DNA from: Hydrogenophaga sp. 2FB
GTDB taxonomy: Bacteria > Pseudomonadota > Gammaproteobacteria > Burkholderiales > Burkholderiaceae_C
DNA length: 64,000 nucleotides
NCBI RefSeq assembly: GCF_005503365.1
Contig: NZ_SCML01000006.1
Location: 102,891-166,890, forward strand
Reading direction: 5' to 3'
Shown here: piece after piece, positions 20,024 through 28,774 of the stretch
Position numbering within the stretch: position 1 is the first letter of the stretch
Layout: the number at the start of each line of letters is the position of its first letter
Translations under genes and position numbers: made by a program
Notes under the pieces: generated by a model
Told to the model about the DNA's origin: nothing
The model's database searches: none
The model's input: the letters and a program-made list of their open reading frames with translations, nothing else

Positions 20024-21831
20024 AGCGCTTCGCGGCCCTGTTCGACGAACTCGACGCGACCACCGCCACCAACGCCAAGGTCGCCGCGCTGCGCCGCTAC
20101 CTGGCCGAGGTGGACGACGCCGACGCGGCCTGGGCGGTGTACTTCCTCGCCGGTGGCAAGCCGCGCCAGCTGATCAAGACCGCGCAATTGCGCGCCCAGG
20201 CGCTGGCCGACTCGGGCCTGCCCGACTGGCTGTTCGAGGCCAGCTACCAGGCGGTCGGCGACCTCGCCGAAACCATCGCGCTCGTGCTGCCCACGCCCAG
20301 CGATGGTGCGGGCCTGCAGACCCGGCTGAGCGAATGGATGGAAGAGCGCCTGCTGCCCCTGCGTGGCCAGAGCGACGAAGCCGTGGCGCAAGCCCTGGGC
20401 GGCTGGTGGCGCGAGCTCGATGCCACCGGGCGCTTCCTGCTCGTCAAGCTGGTGGGCGGCGGCTTTCGCGTGGGCGTGAGCAAGCTGCTGGTGCAGCGTG
20501 CGCTGGCCGCGCACGCCGGCATCGACGCGAAGCAGATCGCTGCCCGCATGATGGGCTACACCGACAGCAAGCGCGCGCCCACCGCCGGGCTGTACCGCGC
20601 CCTTGTCGCACCGGCTGGCACCGGGAACGCCGAACAAGGCGACCCGAGCCAGCCCTATCCGTTCTTCCTGGCCAGCGCACTGGGTGCCGAGCCCGGTGAC
20701 GATCTGTTGGCCATGGAACTCGCGAGCGCGGGCACGGCCGACACCATGCAGGCACGCCTGGGCCCGGCCAGCGGCTGGCTTGCCGAGTGGAAGTTCGACG
20801 GCATCCGCGGCCAGATCGTCAAGCGCGCGGGCCAGGTGTGGGTGTGGTCGCGTGGCGAAGAGCTCATGAGCGAGCGCTTTCCCGAGCTGCAGGCGCTGGC
20901 GCAGCGCTGGCCCGATGGCACGGTGGTGGATGGCGAGATCCTGGTGTGGGACGACACCGCACCTTCCTTGCCCGGCTGCGACCGCCAGGGTGGCCCCGCG
21001 CCCTTCGCCTTGCTGCAGCAACGCATCGGCCGCAAGACGCTCGGCCCCAAGGTGCTGGCCGACGCGCCCGTGAGCTTCATGGCCTACGACCTGGTGGAAG
21101 CCGGCTACGAGGACCTGCGCCACACACCGCAACACGAGCGCCGCGCACGGCTCGAAGCCCTGGCCGCCACACTCCACGAGACGCCCGGGCCACGTCTGTG
21201 GCGCTCACCCCTGTTGCCGGGCGACGACTGGAACACGCTGGCCAGCTGGCGCGCGCAGGCCCGCGCCCTCGGCGTCGAAGGCCTGATGCTCAAGCACCGC
21301 GACAGCCACTACGGCACCGGCCGGCAGAAGCGCGGCGACGGGTCCGCGCCGCTCGCGTGGTGGAAGTGGAAGATCGACCCGCTCTCGATCGACGGCGTGC
21401 TGATCTACGCCCAGGCTGGCCATGGCCGCCGCGCCTCGGTCTACACCGACTACACCTTCGCGGTCTGGAACCGCCCGCCGAAGAACGCGGCCGAAGCGCA
21501 GGCGGTGGTCGAGGCCATCGCGCAGCGCCGCCCGGCCGACCCGGACGGCCTGCAGCTCGTGGCCTTCACCAAGGCCTATTCCGGCCTCACGGACGAACAG
21601 TTCAAGGCGGTCGATGCGGTGATCCGCAAGGACACACTGGAGAAGTTCGGCCCGGTGCGCAGCGTGCGGCCCACGCTGGTGTTCGAACTGGCCTTCGAGG
21701 GCATCGCGCGCAGTACGCGTCACAAAAGCGGCGTGGCGCTGCGCTTCCCGCGCATGCAGCGCATTCGCTACGACAAGCCCTTGCACGAGGCCAATACCCT
21801 GCAAGATCTGGAACAATTGCTCGGCGGCTGA
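20020..21831 (+). CDS. ATP-dependent DNA ligase
   Basis: 603 aa. An N-terminal DNA-binding domain (about 1-210) precedes an adenylation domain with motif I EWKFDGIRG, catalytic lysine Lys258. Motif III-like VVDGEILVW and later VEGLMLKHRDSHY follow, and a C-terminal OB domain contains WWKWK and FELAFEGI. This matches the family that travels with the MBL exonuclease and probably acts in repair, distinct from the essential NAD-dependent LigA. No Ku or LigD polymerase domain is fused or adjacent. Confidence 0.92.
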   Translation: MKRFAALFDELDATTATNAKVAALRRYLAEVDDADAAWAVYFLAGGKPRQLIKTAQLRAQALADSGLPDWLFEASYQAVGDLAETIALVLPTPSDGAGLQTRLSEWMEERLLPLRGQSDEAVAQALGGWWRELDATGRFLLVKLVGGGFRVGVSKLLVQRALAAHAGIDAKQIAARMMGYTDSKRAPTAGLYRALVAPAGTGNAEQGDPSQPYPFFLASALGAEPGDDLLAMELASAGTADTMQARLGPASGWLAEWKFDGIRGQIVKRAGQVWVWSRGEELMSERFPELQALAQRWPDGTVVDGEILVWDDTAPSLPGCDRQGGPAPFALLQQRIGRKTLGPKVLADAPVSFMAYDLVEAGYEDLRHTPQHERRARLEALAATLHETPGPRLWRSPLLPGDDWNTLASWRAQARALGVEGLMLKHRDSHYGTGRQKRGDGSAPLAWWKWKIDPLSIDGVLIYAQAGHGRRASVYTDYTFAVWNRPPKNAAEAQAVVEAIAQRRPADPDGLQLVAFTKAYSGLTDEQFKAVDAVIRKDTLEKFGPVRSVRPTLVFELAFEGIARSTRHKSGVALRFPRMQRIRYDKPLHEANTLQDLEQLLGG

Positions 21832-21881
21832 GAAAGCCCCAGGGGGCGTACGCCCGGGAGGTCCGGTGTTAGCATGCCCCA

Positions 21882-22616
21882 ATGCTGACGAAAACCGCAT
21901 CCGACATGACATCCGCCGCCCCCCCCGACGACGACATCGGCGTGCCCGTGTCGGTCAAGATCCGAGAGCGTGTGAAGGCCGCGCGCCAGCGTTTCCACTC
22001 CAACGACAACATCGCCGAGTTCATCCAGCCCGGCGAGCTGGAGCAGCTGCTCGACGAGGTGGCCGACAAGATGCAGGGCGTGCTCGACGCCATGGTCATC
22101 GACACCGAGAACGACCACAACACCGGCGACACCGCGCGCCGCGTGGCCAAGATGTACATCAAGGAAGTGTTCAATGGCCGCTACGTCAAGGGCCCGAGCA
22201 TCACCGAGTTCCCCAACGCCGAACACTTGAACGAGCTGATGATCGTCGGCCCGATCACCGTGCGCAGCGCCTGCAGCCACCACTTCTGCCCGGTCATCGG
22301 CAAGCTCTGGATCGGCGTGATGCCCAACGAGCACACCAACGTGATCGGCCTGTCCAAGTACGCGCGCCTGGCCGAATGGATCATGGGCCGCCCGCAGATC
22401 CAGGAAGAGGCCGTGGTGCAGCTGGCCGACCTGATCCAGGAAAAGACGCAGCCCGACGGCCTGGCCGTGGTCATGGAAGCCAGCCACTACTGCATGGCCT
22501 GGCGCGGCGTGAAGGACATGAACAGCAAGATGATCAACTCGGTCATGCGCGGCGTGTTCCTCAAAGACCCCAACCTGCGGCGCGAATTCCTCTCGCTCAT
22601 CCCCCGTCAATCCTGA
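21882..22616 (+). CDS. folE: GTP cyclohydrolase I
   Basis: 244 aa type IA enzyme that converts GTP to 7,8-dihydroneopterin triphosphate, first step of tetrahydrofolate synthesis. Zinc ligands lie in CSHHFCP (Cys131, His134), with the third Cys in SHYCMAWRG; GDTARRVAKMY and NEHTNVIGLSKYARL are family signatures. An N-terminal extension of about 20 residues before VPVSVKIRERV is not conserved. A BLUF photoreceptor gene begins 8 bases after the stop. Confidence 0.96.
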   Translation: MLTKTASDMTSAAPPDDDIGVPVSVKIRERVKAARQRFHSNDNIAEFIQPGELEQLLDEVADKMQGVLDAMVIDTENDHNTGDTARRVAKMYIKEVFNGRYVKGPSITEFPNAEHLNELMIVGPITVRSACSHHFCPVIGKLWIGVMPNEHTNVIGLSKYARLAEWIMGRPQIQEEAVVQLADLIQEKTQPDGLAVVMEASHYCMAWRGVKDMNSKMINSVMRGVFLKDPNLRREFLSLIPRQS

Positions 22617-22624
22617 GGCCCATC

Positions 22625-23050
22625 ATGCTGGTACGCCTGCTCTACGTCAGCCGCGCAGTCGACAAGGACTGCTCCAAGGCGATCGACTCCATCCTGGAGG
22701 CCTCGCGCCTGCACAACATGGGCAACGGCATCACCGGTGTGCTCTGCTACGGTGGCGGCGTGTTCCTGCAGGCCATCGAAGGCGGACGCGGCGCCGTCAA
22801 CAAGCTCTACAACCACATCGTGGCCGACCCGCGACACACCGAAGTGGAACTGCTGGAATACGAAGAAATCACCGAACGCCGCTTCGGTGGCTGGACGATG
22901 GGGCAGGCGAATCTGTCGAAGATCAACACCTCGATCGTGCTCAAGTATTCCGAGCGGCCCGAGTTCGATCCGTATGCGGTATCGGGCCGTGTTTCACTGG
23001 CGCTGCTTGAAGAACTGATGGCCACCGCCAGCATCATCGGCCGCGCCTGA
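22625..23050 (+). CDS. BLUF-domain blue-light sensor protein
   Basis: 141 aa, a stand-alone BLUF domain with a short C-terminal helix. The flavin-site residues are all present: Tyr7 (LLYVS), Asn31 (HNMGNGITG), Gln49 (FLQAIEG), Trp90 and Met92 (GGWTMG). It should bind FAD and rearrange its Tyr-Gln hydrogen bonds under blue light. With no output domain attached it must signal by protein contact. It lies 8 bases after folE and before a strong terminator, so the two are probably co-transcribed. The partner is unknown. Confidence 0.93.
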   Translation: MLVRLLYVSRAVDKDCSKAIDSILEASRLHNMGNGITGVLCYGGGVFLQAIEGGRGAVNKLYNHIVADPRHTEVELLEYEEITERRFGGWTMGQANLSKINTSIVLKYSERPEFDPYAVSGRVSLALLEELMATASIIGRA

Positions 23051-23068
23051 ATTTCCCTGTGGGCCGTG

Positions 23069-23114
23069 AAGCCGCAGCCAGCCCGTCGGGCGCTGCGGCT
23101 TTTGCCATTTTTTT
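23069..23114 (+). terminator. Terminator of the folE-BLUF unit
   Basis: A long stem pairs AAGCCGCAGC (23069-23078) with GCTGCGGCTT (23092-23101), with an inner GCCC/GGGC stem. TTTTGCCATTTTTTT follows. It lies 18 bases after the BLUF stop. Confidence 0.88.
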
Positions 23115-23120
23115 GCCACC

Positions 23121-24002
23121 ATGTCCCTGACCGCGTTCAGTCTCATCGTTCTCGCCGGCCTGATCCACGCCTGCTGGAACATCGCCGCCAAGAAGGCCGC
23201 GGGCGACGCGCGCTTCGCCTTCTTCACGTCCTTTCTCATGATGCTGTTCTGGGCGCCGCTGGGCTGGTGGCTCGGGCGCGAAGAGGTGCCGCGCTGGGGC
23301 GCGACCGAGTGGGGTTTCGTGGTCGCCAGCGGCGTGCTGCACGTCATCTACTACGTCATCCTGCTGCGCGGCTACCGCAAGGCCGACCTCACCGTGGTCT
23401 ACCCATTGGCGCGGGGCTCGGGGCCGCTGTTGTCCTCGTTGATCGCCATCGTGTTCCTGGGTGAGCGCATCTCGGCCCTGGGTGCCTTGGGCATCGTGGG
23501 CGTGGTGGGTGGGGTCTTTCTCATCGCCGGGGGCCCCGGTTTGCTGCGCGCCGCGCACGACCCCAAGGCGCGCAAGCGCGTGCACAAGGGCATGGTCTAC
23601 GGCGTGACCACGGGCGTCTTCATCGCGGCCTACACGGTGGTCGACGGTTACGCCGTCAAGATCCTGCTGATGTCCCCGATCCTGATCGACTACATGGGCA
23701 ACTTCGTGCGCGTGGGCCTGCTCGCGCCCAGCGTGCTGCGCGACTTGCCCACCGCCCGCCAACTCTGGCGCACACAATGGCGCTATGCCTTGCTGGTGGC
23801 GGTGGTCAGCCCCGTGGCCTACGTGCTGGTGCTGTACGCCATGCGCGAGGCCCCGCTGTCGCACGTGGCGCCCGCGCGCGAGGTGTCGATGCTGTTCGCC
23901 GCGCTGATCGGCGGCCACCTGCTCGGCGAGGGCGATCGCTTCGCGCGCATCCTCGGCGCGCTGTGCATCGCGGCGGGTGTGACGGCGCTGGCACTGGGAT
24001 GA
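23121..24002 (+). CDS. EamA/DMT-family transporter
   Basis: 293 aa integral membrane protein with about ten hydrophobic spans in two EamA repeats. Each repeat ends in a typical sequence such as SLIAIVFLGERISALGALGIVGVVGGV and AALIGGHLLGEGDRFARILGALCIAAGV. It is a metabolite exporter or importer of unknown substrate. The start lies at the end of the T-run of the preceding terminator, so the gene needs its own promoter or readthrough. It overlaps the DUF429 gene by four bases. Confidence 0.9.
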   Translation: MSLTAFSLIVLAGLIHACWNIAAKKAAGDARFAFFTSFLMMLFWAPLGWWLGREEVPRWGATEWGFVVASGVLHVIYYVILLRGYRKADLTVVYPLARGSGPLLSSLIAIVFLGERISALGALGIVGVVGGVFLIAGGPGLLRAAHDPKARKRVHKGMVYGVTTGVFIAAYTVVDGYAVKILLMSPILIDYMGNFVRVGLLAPSVLRDLPTARQLWRTQWRYALLVAVVSPVAYVLVLYAMREAPLSHVAPAREVSMLFAALIGGHLLGEGDRFARILGALCIAAGVTALALG

Positions 24003-24844
24003 GCGGCTCCACCGCCCTCACCCTGCTGGGCTGCGACTTCACCAGCGCGCCCAGCCGACGCAAGCCGATCACCCTCGCAATGGGGCATGCGGACCGGGGG
24101 CGTGTGGTGCTCAACGCGGTGGAACGCTTCGAGACGCTCGACGCCTGGAGCCAGCGCATGGCCGCGCCCGGCCATTGGGTGGGCGGCTTCGACCTGCCGT
24201 TCGGCCTGCCGCGCGAACTGGTCACCCAACTGGGCTGGCCCACCGAATGGGCCGCCTGCATGGCGCACTACGCGGCGCTGTCGCGCGAGTCCATTCGCGA
24301 CAGCTTCGCCGCCTTTTGCGATGCGCGCCCGGTCGGTGGCAAGTTCGCCCACCGCGCCACCGACGGCCCGGCCGGCTCCAGCCCGAGCATGAAGTGGGTC
24401 AACCCGCCCGTGGCCTTCATGCTGCATGCCGGTGTGCCGCGCCTGATCGCCGCGGGTGTCACACTGCCCGGCCTGTTCGAGGGCGACGGCACCCGTGTGG
24501 GTCTGGAGGCCTACCCGGGCCTGCTCGCGCGCAGCGTGCTCGGCACGGTTTCGTACAAGAGCGACGACAAGGCCAGACAGACGGCCGATCGGCTGATCGC
24601 GCGCAAGACCCTCATCAACGCAGTGGAAAACGGCCAGGCACCCATCCTGCAGGCCGTGGGCCTGCGCCTGCGGCTCACACATGCCCAGCGCGACACACTG
24701 GCCGACGACCCCAGCGGCGACAGCCTGGACGCCGTGCTGTGCCTGCTGCAGGCGGCCTGGGCCGAGCAGCGGCACCGGGCCGGCCAGCCGCGCTGGGGCC
24801 TGCCCGAGTTCGATCCGCTCGAAGGCTGGATCGTCACGGCGTGA
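23999..24844 (+). CDS. DUF429 family protein
   Basis: 281 aa soluble protein with family features GCDFTSAPSRRKPI at the start, GGFDLPFGLPREL, LEAYPGLLAR and SGDSLDAVLCLLQAAWA near the end. The acidic positions suggest an RNase H-like fold, but no activity is established. The start overlaps the EamA stop (ATGA), so it is translationally coupled to the transporter. Confidence 0.82.
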   Translation: MSGSTALTLLGCDFTSAPSRRKPITLAMGHADRGRVVLNAVERFETLDAWSQRMAAPGHWVGGFDLPFGLPRELVTQLGWPTEWAACMAHYAALSRESIRDSFAAFCDARPVGGKFAHRATDGPAGSSPSMKWVNPPVAFMLHAGVPRLIAAGVTLPGLFEGDGTRVGLEAYPGLLARSVLGTVSYKSDDKARQTADRLIARKTLINAVENGQAPILQAVGLRLRLTHAQRDTLADDPSGDSLDAVLCLLQAAWAEQRHRAGQPRWGLPEFDPLEGWIVTA

Positions 24845-24887
24845 AGGGACATCAACCCGCGCGACAGCGTGGGAACCCGGCACTGCC

Positions 24888-24893
24888 TAGAAT
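24888..24893 (+). promoter_or_regulatory. -10 box upstream of the FMN riboswitch
   Basis: TAGAAT lies 30 bases before the conserved riboswitch core. The matching -35 region is weak. It is the only good -10 candidate between the DUF429 stop and the riboswitch. Confidence 0.4.
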
Positions 24894-24922
24894 GCGCTGG
24901 TTCCGGTTTCGTGCCGGACACA

Positions 24923-25087
24923 AGCGTTCTCAGGGCGGGGTGCAATTCCCCACCGGCGGTGATGGCGGCGTGGCGACACGACCGCACAAGTCCCGCGAGC
25001 GCCCACGCGCCGGCCATGTCGGCGCATGGGGTCAGCAGACCCGGTGAGATCCCGGGACCGACGGTCACAGTCCGGATGAAAGAGAGC
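24923..25087 (+). ncRNA. FMN riboswitch (RFN element)
   Basis: The conserved core is evident: TCTCAGGGCGGGGTGCAATT then CCCCACCGGCGGT at the 5' side, GGTCAGCAGACCCGGTGAGA in the middle, and GACGGTCACAGTCCGGATGA then GAGAG at the 3' side. A variable helix lies between. It senses FMN and controls the ribH gene that starts 94 bases after its end. No clear intrinsic terminator with a T-run is visible, so control may act at translation initiation. Confidence 0.96.
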
Positions 25088-25180
25088 GCGAGCCATGCAC
25101 TCCCGTGCGCCCCTGGCGTGTCGGTGGCGCGTGCGCTTGTGCGCCCTGATTTGTTGGCCCCTCCTTTTTCTGAGGACACC

Positions 25181-25681
25181 ATGAATCAGACCGAGTCTTC
25201 CCAGCACCTCCACCTCCCCGCCACCCTGCGCTTCGCGTTCGTCGAAGCGTCGTGGCACGCCGACATCGTGCACCAGGCGCGCGATGCCTTCTTCGCCGAA
25301 ATGGCGCTCGCCGGCTTCGGCGCCGACAGCATCGACGTGTTCGACGTGCCCGGCGCGTTCGAGATCCCCCTGCACGCGCAGCGCCTGGCGCGCTCGGGCC
25401 GCTACGCCGCGGTCGTGGGCAGCGCGCTCGTCGTGGACGGCGGCATCTACCGCCACGACTTCGTGTCGCAAACGGTGGTGCAGGCGCTTATGGACGTGCA
25501 GCTGGACACCGGCGTGCCGATGATCTCGGCCGTGCTCACGCCGCACCACTTCCACGAACACGCCGAACACCGCAAATACTTCCTGCGCCATTTCGCCGTG
25601 AAAGGCACCGAGGCGGCGCAGGCCTGCCTGCAGACCGTCGCGGGCCTGCGCCGGCTCGACGGCGTGCTCAGCGCCGCCTGA
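25181..25681 (+). CDS. ribH: 6,7-dimethyl-8-ribityllumazine synthase, type II (RibH2-like)
   Basis: 166 aa lumazine synthase joining the aminouracil and butanone phosphate precursors of riboflavin. [16 protein letters not shown] (catalytic His92) and LTPHHFHEH match the RibH2 type known from Brucella and Mesorhizobium rather than the common icosahedral type. It is the only riboflavin gene here and stands alone behind an FMN riboswitch. TGAGGA precedes the ATG at 25181. Confidence 0.93.
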   Translation: MNQTESSQHLHLPATLRFAFVEASWHADIVHQARDAFFAEMALAGFGADSIDVFDVPGAFEIPLHAQRLARSGRYAAVVGSALVVDGGIYRHDFVSQTVVQALMDVQLDTGVPMISAVLTPHHFHEHAEHRKYFLRHFAVKGTEAAQACLQTVAGLRRLDGVLSAA

Positions 25682-25730
25682 TGCACGCGCCTTGAGCGCG
25701 CGGTGGCGATGGGGTACAACCAGCGTCACC

Positions 25731-26531
25731 ATGTCGCTCCTGCGCTTGCCTTCGCCCGCCTTGCGTCCCTTTGTGGCGCAGGTCTGGGCGAGCGACGATT
25801 CCGTCATCGGTGAAGGGACCACATCGCCCTGGCGCGAACACGCGCTGCCCAGTGGCGCGATGCACCTCGTCTTGCGGTTGACCGACAGCCCGCTGCACAT
25901 CAACGCGCAGCGGGTCGCACCGTCGCTGGTCGGCGGCATGCGTTCGCGTTTCTATGTGCGGGAGTCGCGCGAGCCGTCGTGCTCCGTGGGCGCGGTGCTG
26001 AGGCCCGGCGCGGCCGCCTGCCTGTTCGGCGTGAACGCGGGCGAACTGGCCGAGCGGCACACGTCCCTGGAGGACCTCTGGGGGTTGGCCGCATGTCATC
26101 TGCGCGACCGTTTGCTCGCGCTGCACCGACCCGAAGACCGCCTGGCGCTGCTCGAAGCCGAGCTCGCGGCGCGCCTGCCGCGCGTGCACGGGCTGCACCC
26201 CGCCGTGGCCAACGCGCTGGCGCAATTCCAGGCCGGTGCCTCGGTGGCCGCTGCGGTGCGCCACGGCGGCGTGAGCCACCGCCGTTTCATCGAACTGTTC
26301 CGCCAGAGCGTGGGCCTGGCGCCGAAGACGTTTCTGCGCGTGCAGCGTTTTCAGCGCGCCTTGCCGGCCTTGCGCGCGGGCCCGTCCCTGGCGGCCGTGG
26401 CGGTGGACCTGGGCTACAGCGACCAGTCGCACTTCAACCGCGAATTCCTGGCGTTCAGCGGGGTCACGCCGCTGGCCTATCGCGAGAGCAGCGGGGCCGA
26501 GATGAACCACCTGCCCGTGAAAGGCGGTTGA
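25731..26531 (+). CDS. AraC-family transcriptional regulator
   Basis: 266 aa. The N-terminal sensing domain (about 1-150, with PSGAMHLVLRL and a DUF6597-like character) is followed by a C-terminal double helix-turn-helix. HGGVSHRRFIELFRQSVGLAPKTFLRVQRF and LAAVAVDLGYSDQSHFNREFLAFSGVTP are the AraC signatures. The start at 25731 was preferred to an upstream TTG. The VOC gene 80 bases downstream is its likely target or partner; the effector is unknown. Confidence 0.88.
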   Translation: MSLLRLPSPALRPFVAQVWASDDSVIGEGTTSPWREHALPSGAMHLVLRLTDSPLHINAQRVAPSLVGGMRSRFYVRESREPSCSVGAVLRPGAAACLFGVNAGELAERHTSLEDLWGLAACHLRDRLLALHRPEDRLALLEAELAARLPRVHGLHPAVANALAQFQAGASVAAAVRHGGVSHRRFIELFRQSVGLAPKTFLRVQRFQRALPALRAGPSLAAVAVDLGYSDQSHFNREFLAFSGVTPLAYRESSGAEMNHLPVKGG

Positions 26532-26611
26532 GGTCAATTTTTTTCTATACCCCGGCACGATCCGTGGGGAAGATGTGTGTTCCCTCCATCCGTTTGTCCA
26601 CGAGGTGACCC

Positions 26612-27070
26612 ATGAAGATCGAAGAAGTCTTTGCCTATCTCTGCGTGTCCGACGCGAACGCCGCCATCGCGTTCTACCAACGCGCTTTCGGTGCCACCGA
26701 GAAATTCCGCCTCACCGAACCCGGCGGCCGCATCGGCCATGCGGAGATGGCCTTCGGCCCGATGACCATCATGCTGAGCGAGGAGTACCCGGAATACGGC
26801 ATCCGCTCGGCCTCCACGATCGGCGCCACGCCCGTGTCCATCCACCTGCACGTCGACAACGCGGACCGCATGATCGAACAGGCCCTGAACGCCGGCGCCA
26901 CGCTGGAGCGCGCCGCGCAGGACGCGTTCTATGGCGAGCGTTCAGGGGTTGTGCGCGATCCTTTTGGCCACCGCTGGCTGATCGGGCACCACATCGAGGA
27001 CGTCAGCACCGACGAAATGCAGCGCCGCTACACAGCCGTGATGAACTCGGGCGAGCAGGGCGCGGGCTGA
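26612..27070 (+). CDS. VOC family (glyoxalase/PhnB-like) protein
   Basis: 152 aa with two betaalphabetabetabeta modules. The first contains VSDANAAIAFYQRAFGATEKFRL and the second RSGVVRDPFGHRWLIGHHIED. Resemblance is to the PhnB/bleomycin-resistance-like branch, whose members often lack known reactions. Likely metal ligands are a His early in the fold and Glu/His later, but this cannot be fixed by eye. It follows an AraC regulator on the same strand. Confidence 0.85.
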   Translation: MKIEEVFAYLCVSDANAAIAFYQRAFGATEKFRLTEPGGRIGHAEMAFGPMTIMLSEEYPEYGIRSASTIGATPVSIHLHVDNADRMIEQALNAGATLERAAQDAFYGERSGVVRDPFGHRWLIGHHIEDVSTDEMQRRYTAVMNSGEQGAG

Positions 27071-27130
27071 CGCCGCGGGATTCGATAAATCTTCAGCGGG
27101 GTATCGACGCCGACCGGCAGGACGGGCACC

Positions 27131-28255
27131 ATGCACGGGTCTCATCCACCCGGCGTTTGTATGTCCCTGCTCCCGCGCGTTCTTGCTTCGGTTTGCCTGC
27201 TCGCCATCGCCGTGGGCCTGTTCGCGGGGTGCACGGCGCACTCCAGTGAATCGAACCGCCCTGCCTCCGCCCAGCGCGGTGACGACGGCCTGTTTCGCAA
27301 CCCGCCCGACCCGAGCGACCGGCCCACCCAAGGCACCTGGACCATCTGGAGCCGCTTCCTGTTCGAAACCCAGGAGGGTGCCGAGCCGCGCGATGCGATT
27401 CCCGTGCGCCGCATCGATCGCGCCACGCTCGACGCGCTGGACCCGGCGGCCAACCACATCGTGCGCCTGGGCCATTCCTCGCACCTGCTCAAGTTGCGCG
27501 GCCAGTTCTGGTTGATCGACCCGGTGTTCAGCGAGCGCGTCTCGCCCGTGCAATGGGCCGGCCCGAAGCGCTTCCACGCGCCACCCCTGTCGCTGGAAGA
27601 ACTGCCGCCCATCGAAGGGCTGATTCTTTCGCACGACCACTACGACCACCTTGACGAGGCCACCATCGCCTACCTGCGCGAACGCGTGCAGCGCTACTTT
27701 GTCCCGCTGGGGCTGCGCGCGAGGCTGCAAGAGATGGGCGTGGACCCGCAACGCGTGGAGGAGTTCGACTGGTGGCAGCGCGGCAGTCACGCTGGTGTGC
27801 AACTCACGGCCGCGCCCGCGCACCATTTCTCCGGCCGCACGCTGTGGGACCGCAACAGCACCCTGTGGGCCTCGTGGCTCATCCAGAGCGGTGAGGAACG
27901 CATCTACTTCAGTGGCGACTCGGGCTACTTCGAAGGCTTCAAGACCATCGGCGAACGCGCTGGGCGCATCGACATCGCCCTGCTGGAAAACGGCGCCTAC
28001 GACAGCTACTGGCCTTCCGTGCACATGTCGCCCGAGGAAACCGTGCAGGCGTTCAAGGACCTGCGGGCGCGGCAGCTGTACCTGGTGCACAACAGCACCT
28101 TCAACCTGGGCTTCCACCCCTGGTCCGAACCCATGAACCGTGTGGCCGACATCGCCGAGCGCGAAGGTCTGCCGCTGGCCACACCGGCCATTGGCGAGGT
28201 GCTCACGGTGGGCCAGCCGCGCCAGAACGAGCGCTGGTGGAAAGGCTTGCGCTAA
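27131..28255 (+). CDS. Lipoprotein MBL-fold hydrolase (NAPE-PLD/UlaG-like)
   Basis: 374 aa from 27131 (an in-frame ATG at 27161 is equally possible). A hydrophobic signal ends in LFAGC, a lipobox, so the enzyme is likely a membrane-anchored periplasmic lipoprotein. The zinc motif SHDHYDHLD gives His168, His170, Asp172 and His173; FSGDSGYFEGF and HMSPEE supply further ligands. This is the pattern of the NAPE-PLD-like group. The substrate is unknown; a phospholipid or lactone ester is only a guess. Confidence 0.85.
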   Translation: MHGSHPPGVCMSLLPRVLASVCLLAIAVGLFAGCTAHSSESNRPASAQRGDDGLFRNPPDPSDRPTQGTWTIWSRFLFETQEGAEPRDAIPVRRIDRATLDALDPAANHIVRLGHSSHLLKLRGQFWLIDPVFSERVSPVQWAGPKRFHAPPLSLEELPPIEGLILSHDHYDHLDEATIAYLRERVQRYFVPLGLRARLQEMGVDPQRVEEFDWWQRGSHAGVQLTAAPAHHFSGRTLWDRNSTLWASWLIQSGEERIYFSGDSGYFEGFKTIGERAGRIDIALLENGAYDSYWPSVHMSPEETVQAFKDLRARQLYLVHNSTFNLGFHPWSEPMNRVADIAEREGLPLATPAIGEVLTVGQPRQNERWWKGLR

Positions 28256-28281
28256 GCTGCGCTCGAGATCTCAGGAGGAGG

Positions 28282-28695
28282 ATGCACATGTTCCCTTGGC
28301 TCTTTCTGTGGGCGCCGCAGCTGCAGCTGCCCTTCAGCGGCGATGTCGCGCAGCGCATCGAACCCCGCACGCAATGGTTCTTTGACGGTATCGACACGGC
28401 GTCCGGCGACCCGGTGATCGAGCGCAAGGCCTTTGAGGTCGCCACCTACGGCCGCCAGCTCGGCTTGATCACCGAGTTGCTGCTCGACATGGCGGCGCAG
28501 ACACCGCCGCGCACCAAGGCCGGCCGAGCGTCGCGCCAGCGCTTGCTGGCCATCCAGGCCGAGATCGAGCGCATCAAGACCGAAGACGCGGCGAGCCAGG
28601 TGCAGATGGTGGAAGCCGGACTGCGCCGCCTCAAGACCCACCACAAGGCCGAATACGAGGCGCTGCGCGCACGCTTGCAGTTGGCGCTGGGCTAG
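28282..28695 (+). CDS. Conserved-looking hypothetical protein, helical
   Basis: 137 aa, not recognised. The start at 28282 has a strong AGGAGGAG in front. The N-terminus is aromatic (MHMFPWLFLWAPQLQLPF), then a polar region with GDPVIERKAFEVATYGRQLGLITELLLDMAA. The second half (about 75-135) is a charged helix that may form a coiled coil. No signal peptide, metal motif or catalytic pattern is evident. It could be a granule- or membrane-associated protein, but nothing proves it. Confidence 0.6.
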   Translation: MHMFPWLFLWAPQLQLPFSGDVAQRIEPRTQWFFDGIDTASGDPVIERKAFEVATYGRQLGLITELLLDMAAQTPPRTKAGRASRQRLLAIQAEIERIKTEDAASQVQMVEAGLRRLKTHHKAEYEALRARLQLALG

Positions 28696-28774
28696 TGGTG
28701 CATCATGGCTGCCTGCGTTGCACCGTCGGCAGTCGGGCCGGGCGGTGGCAGCGCAGCCATTGGAGAGAATCCCC

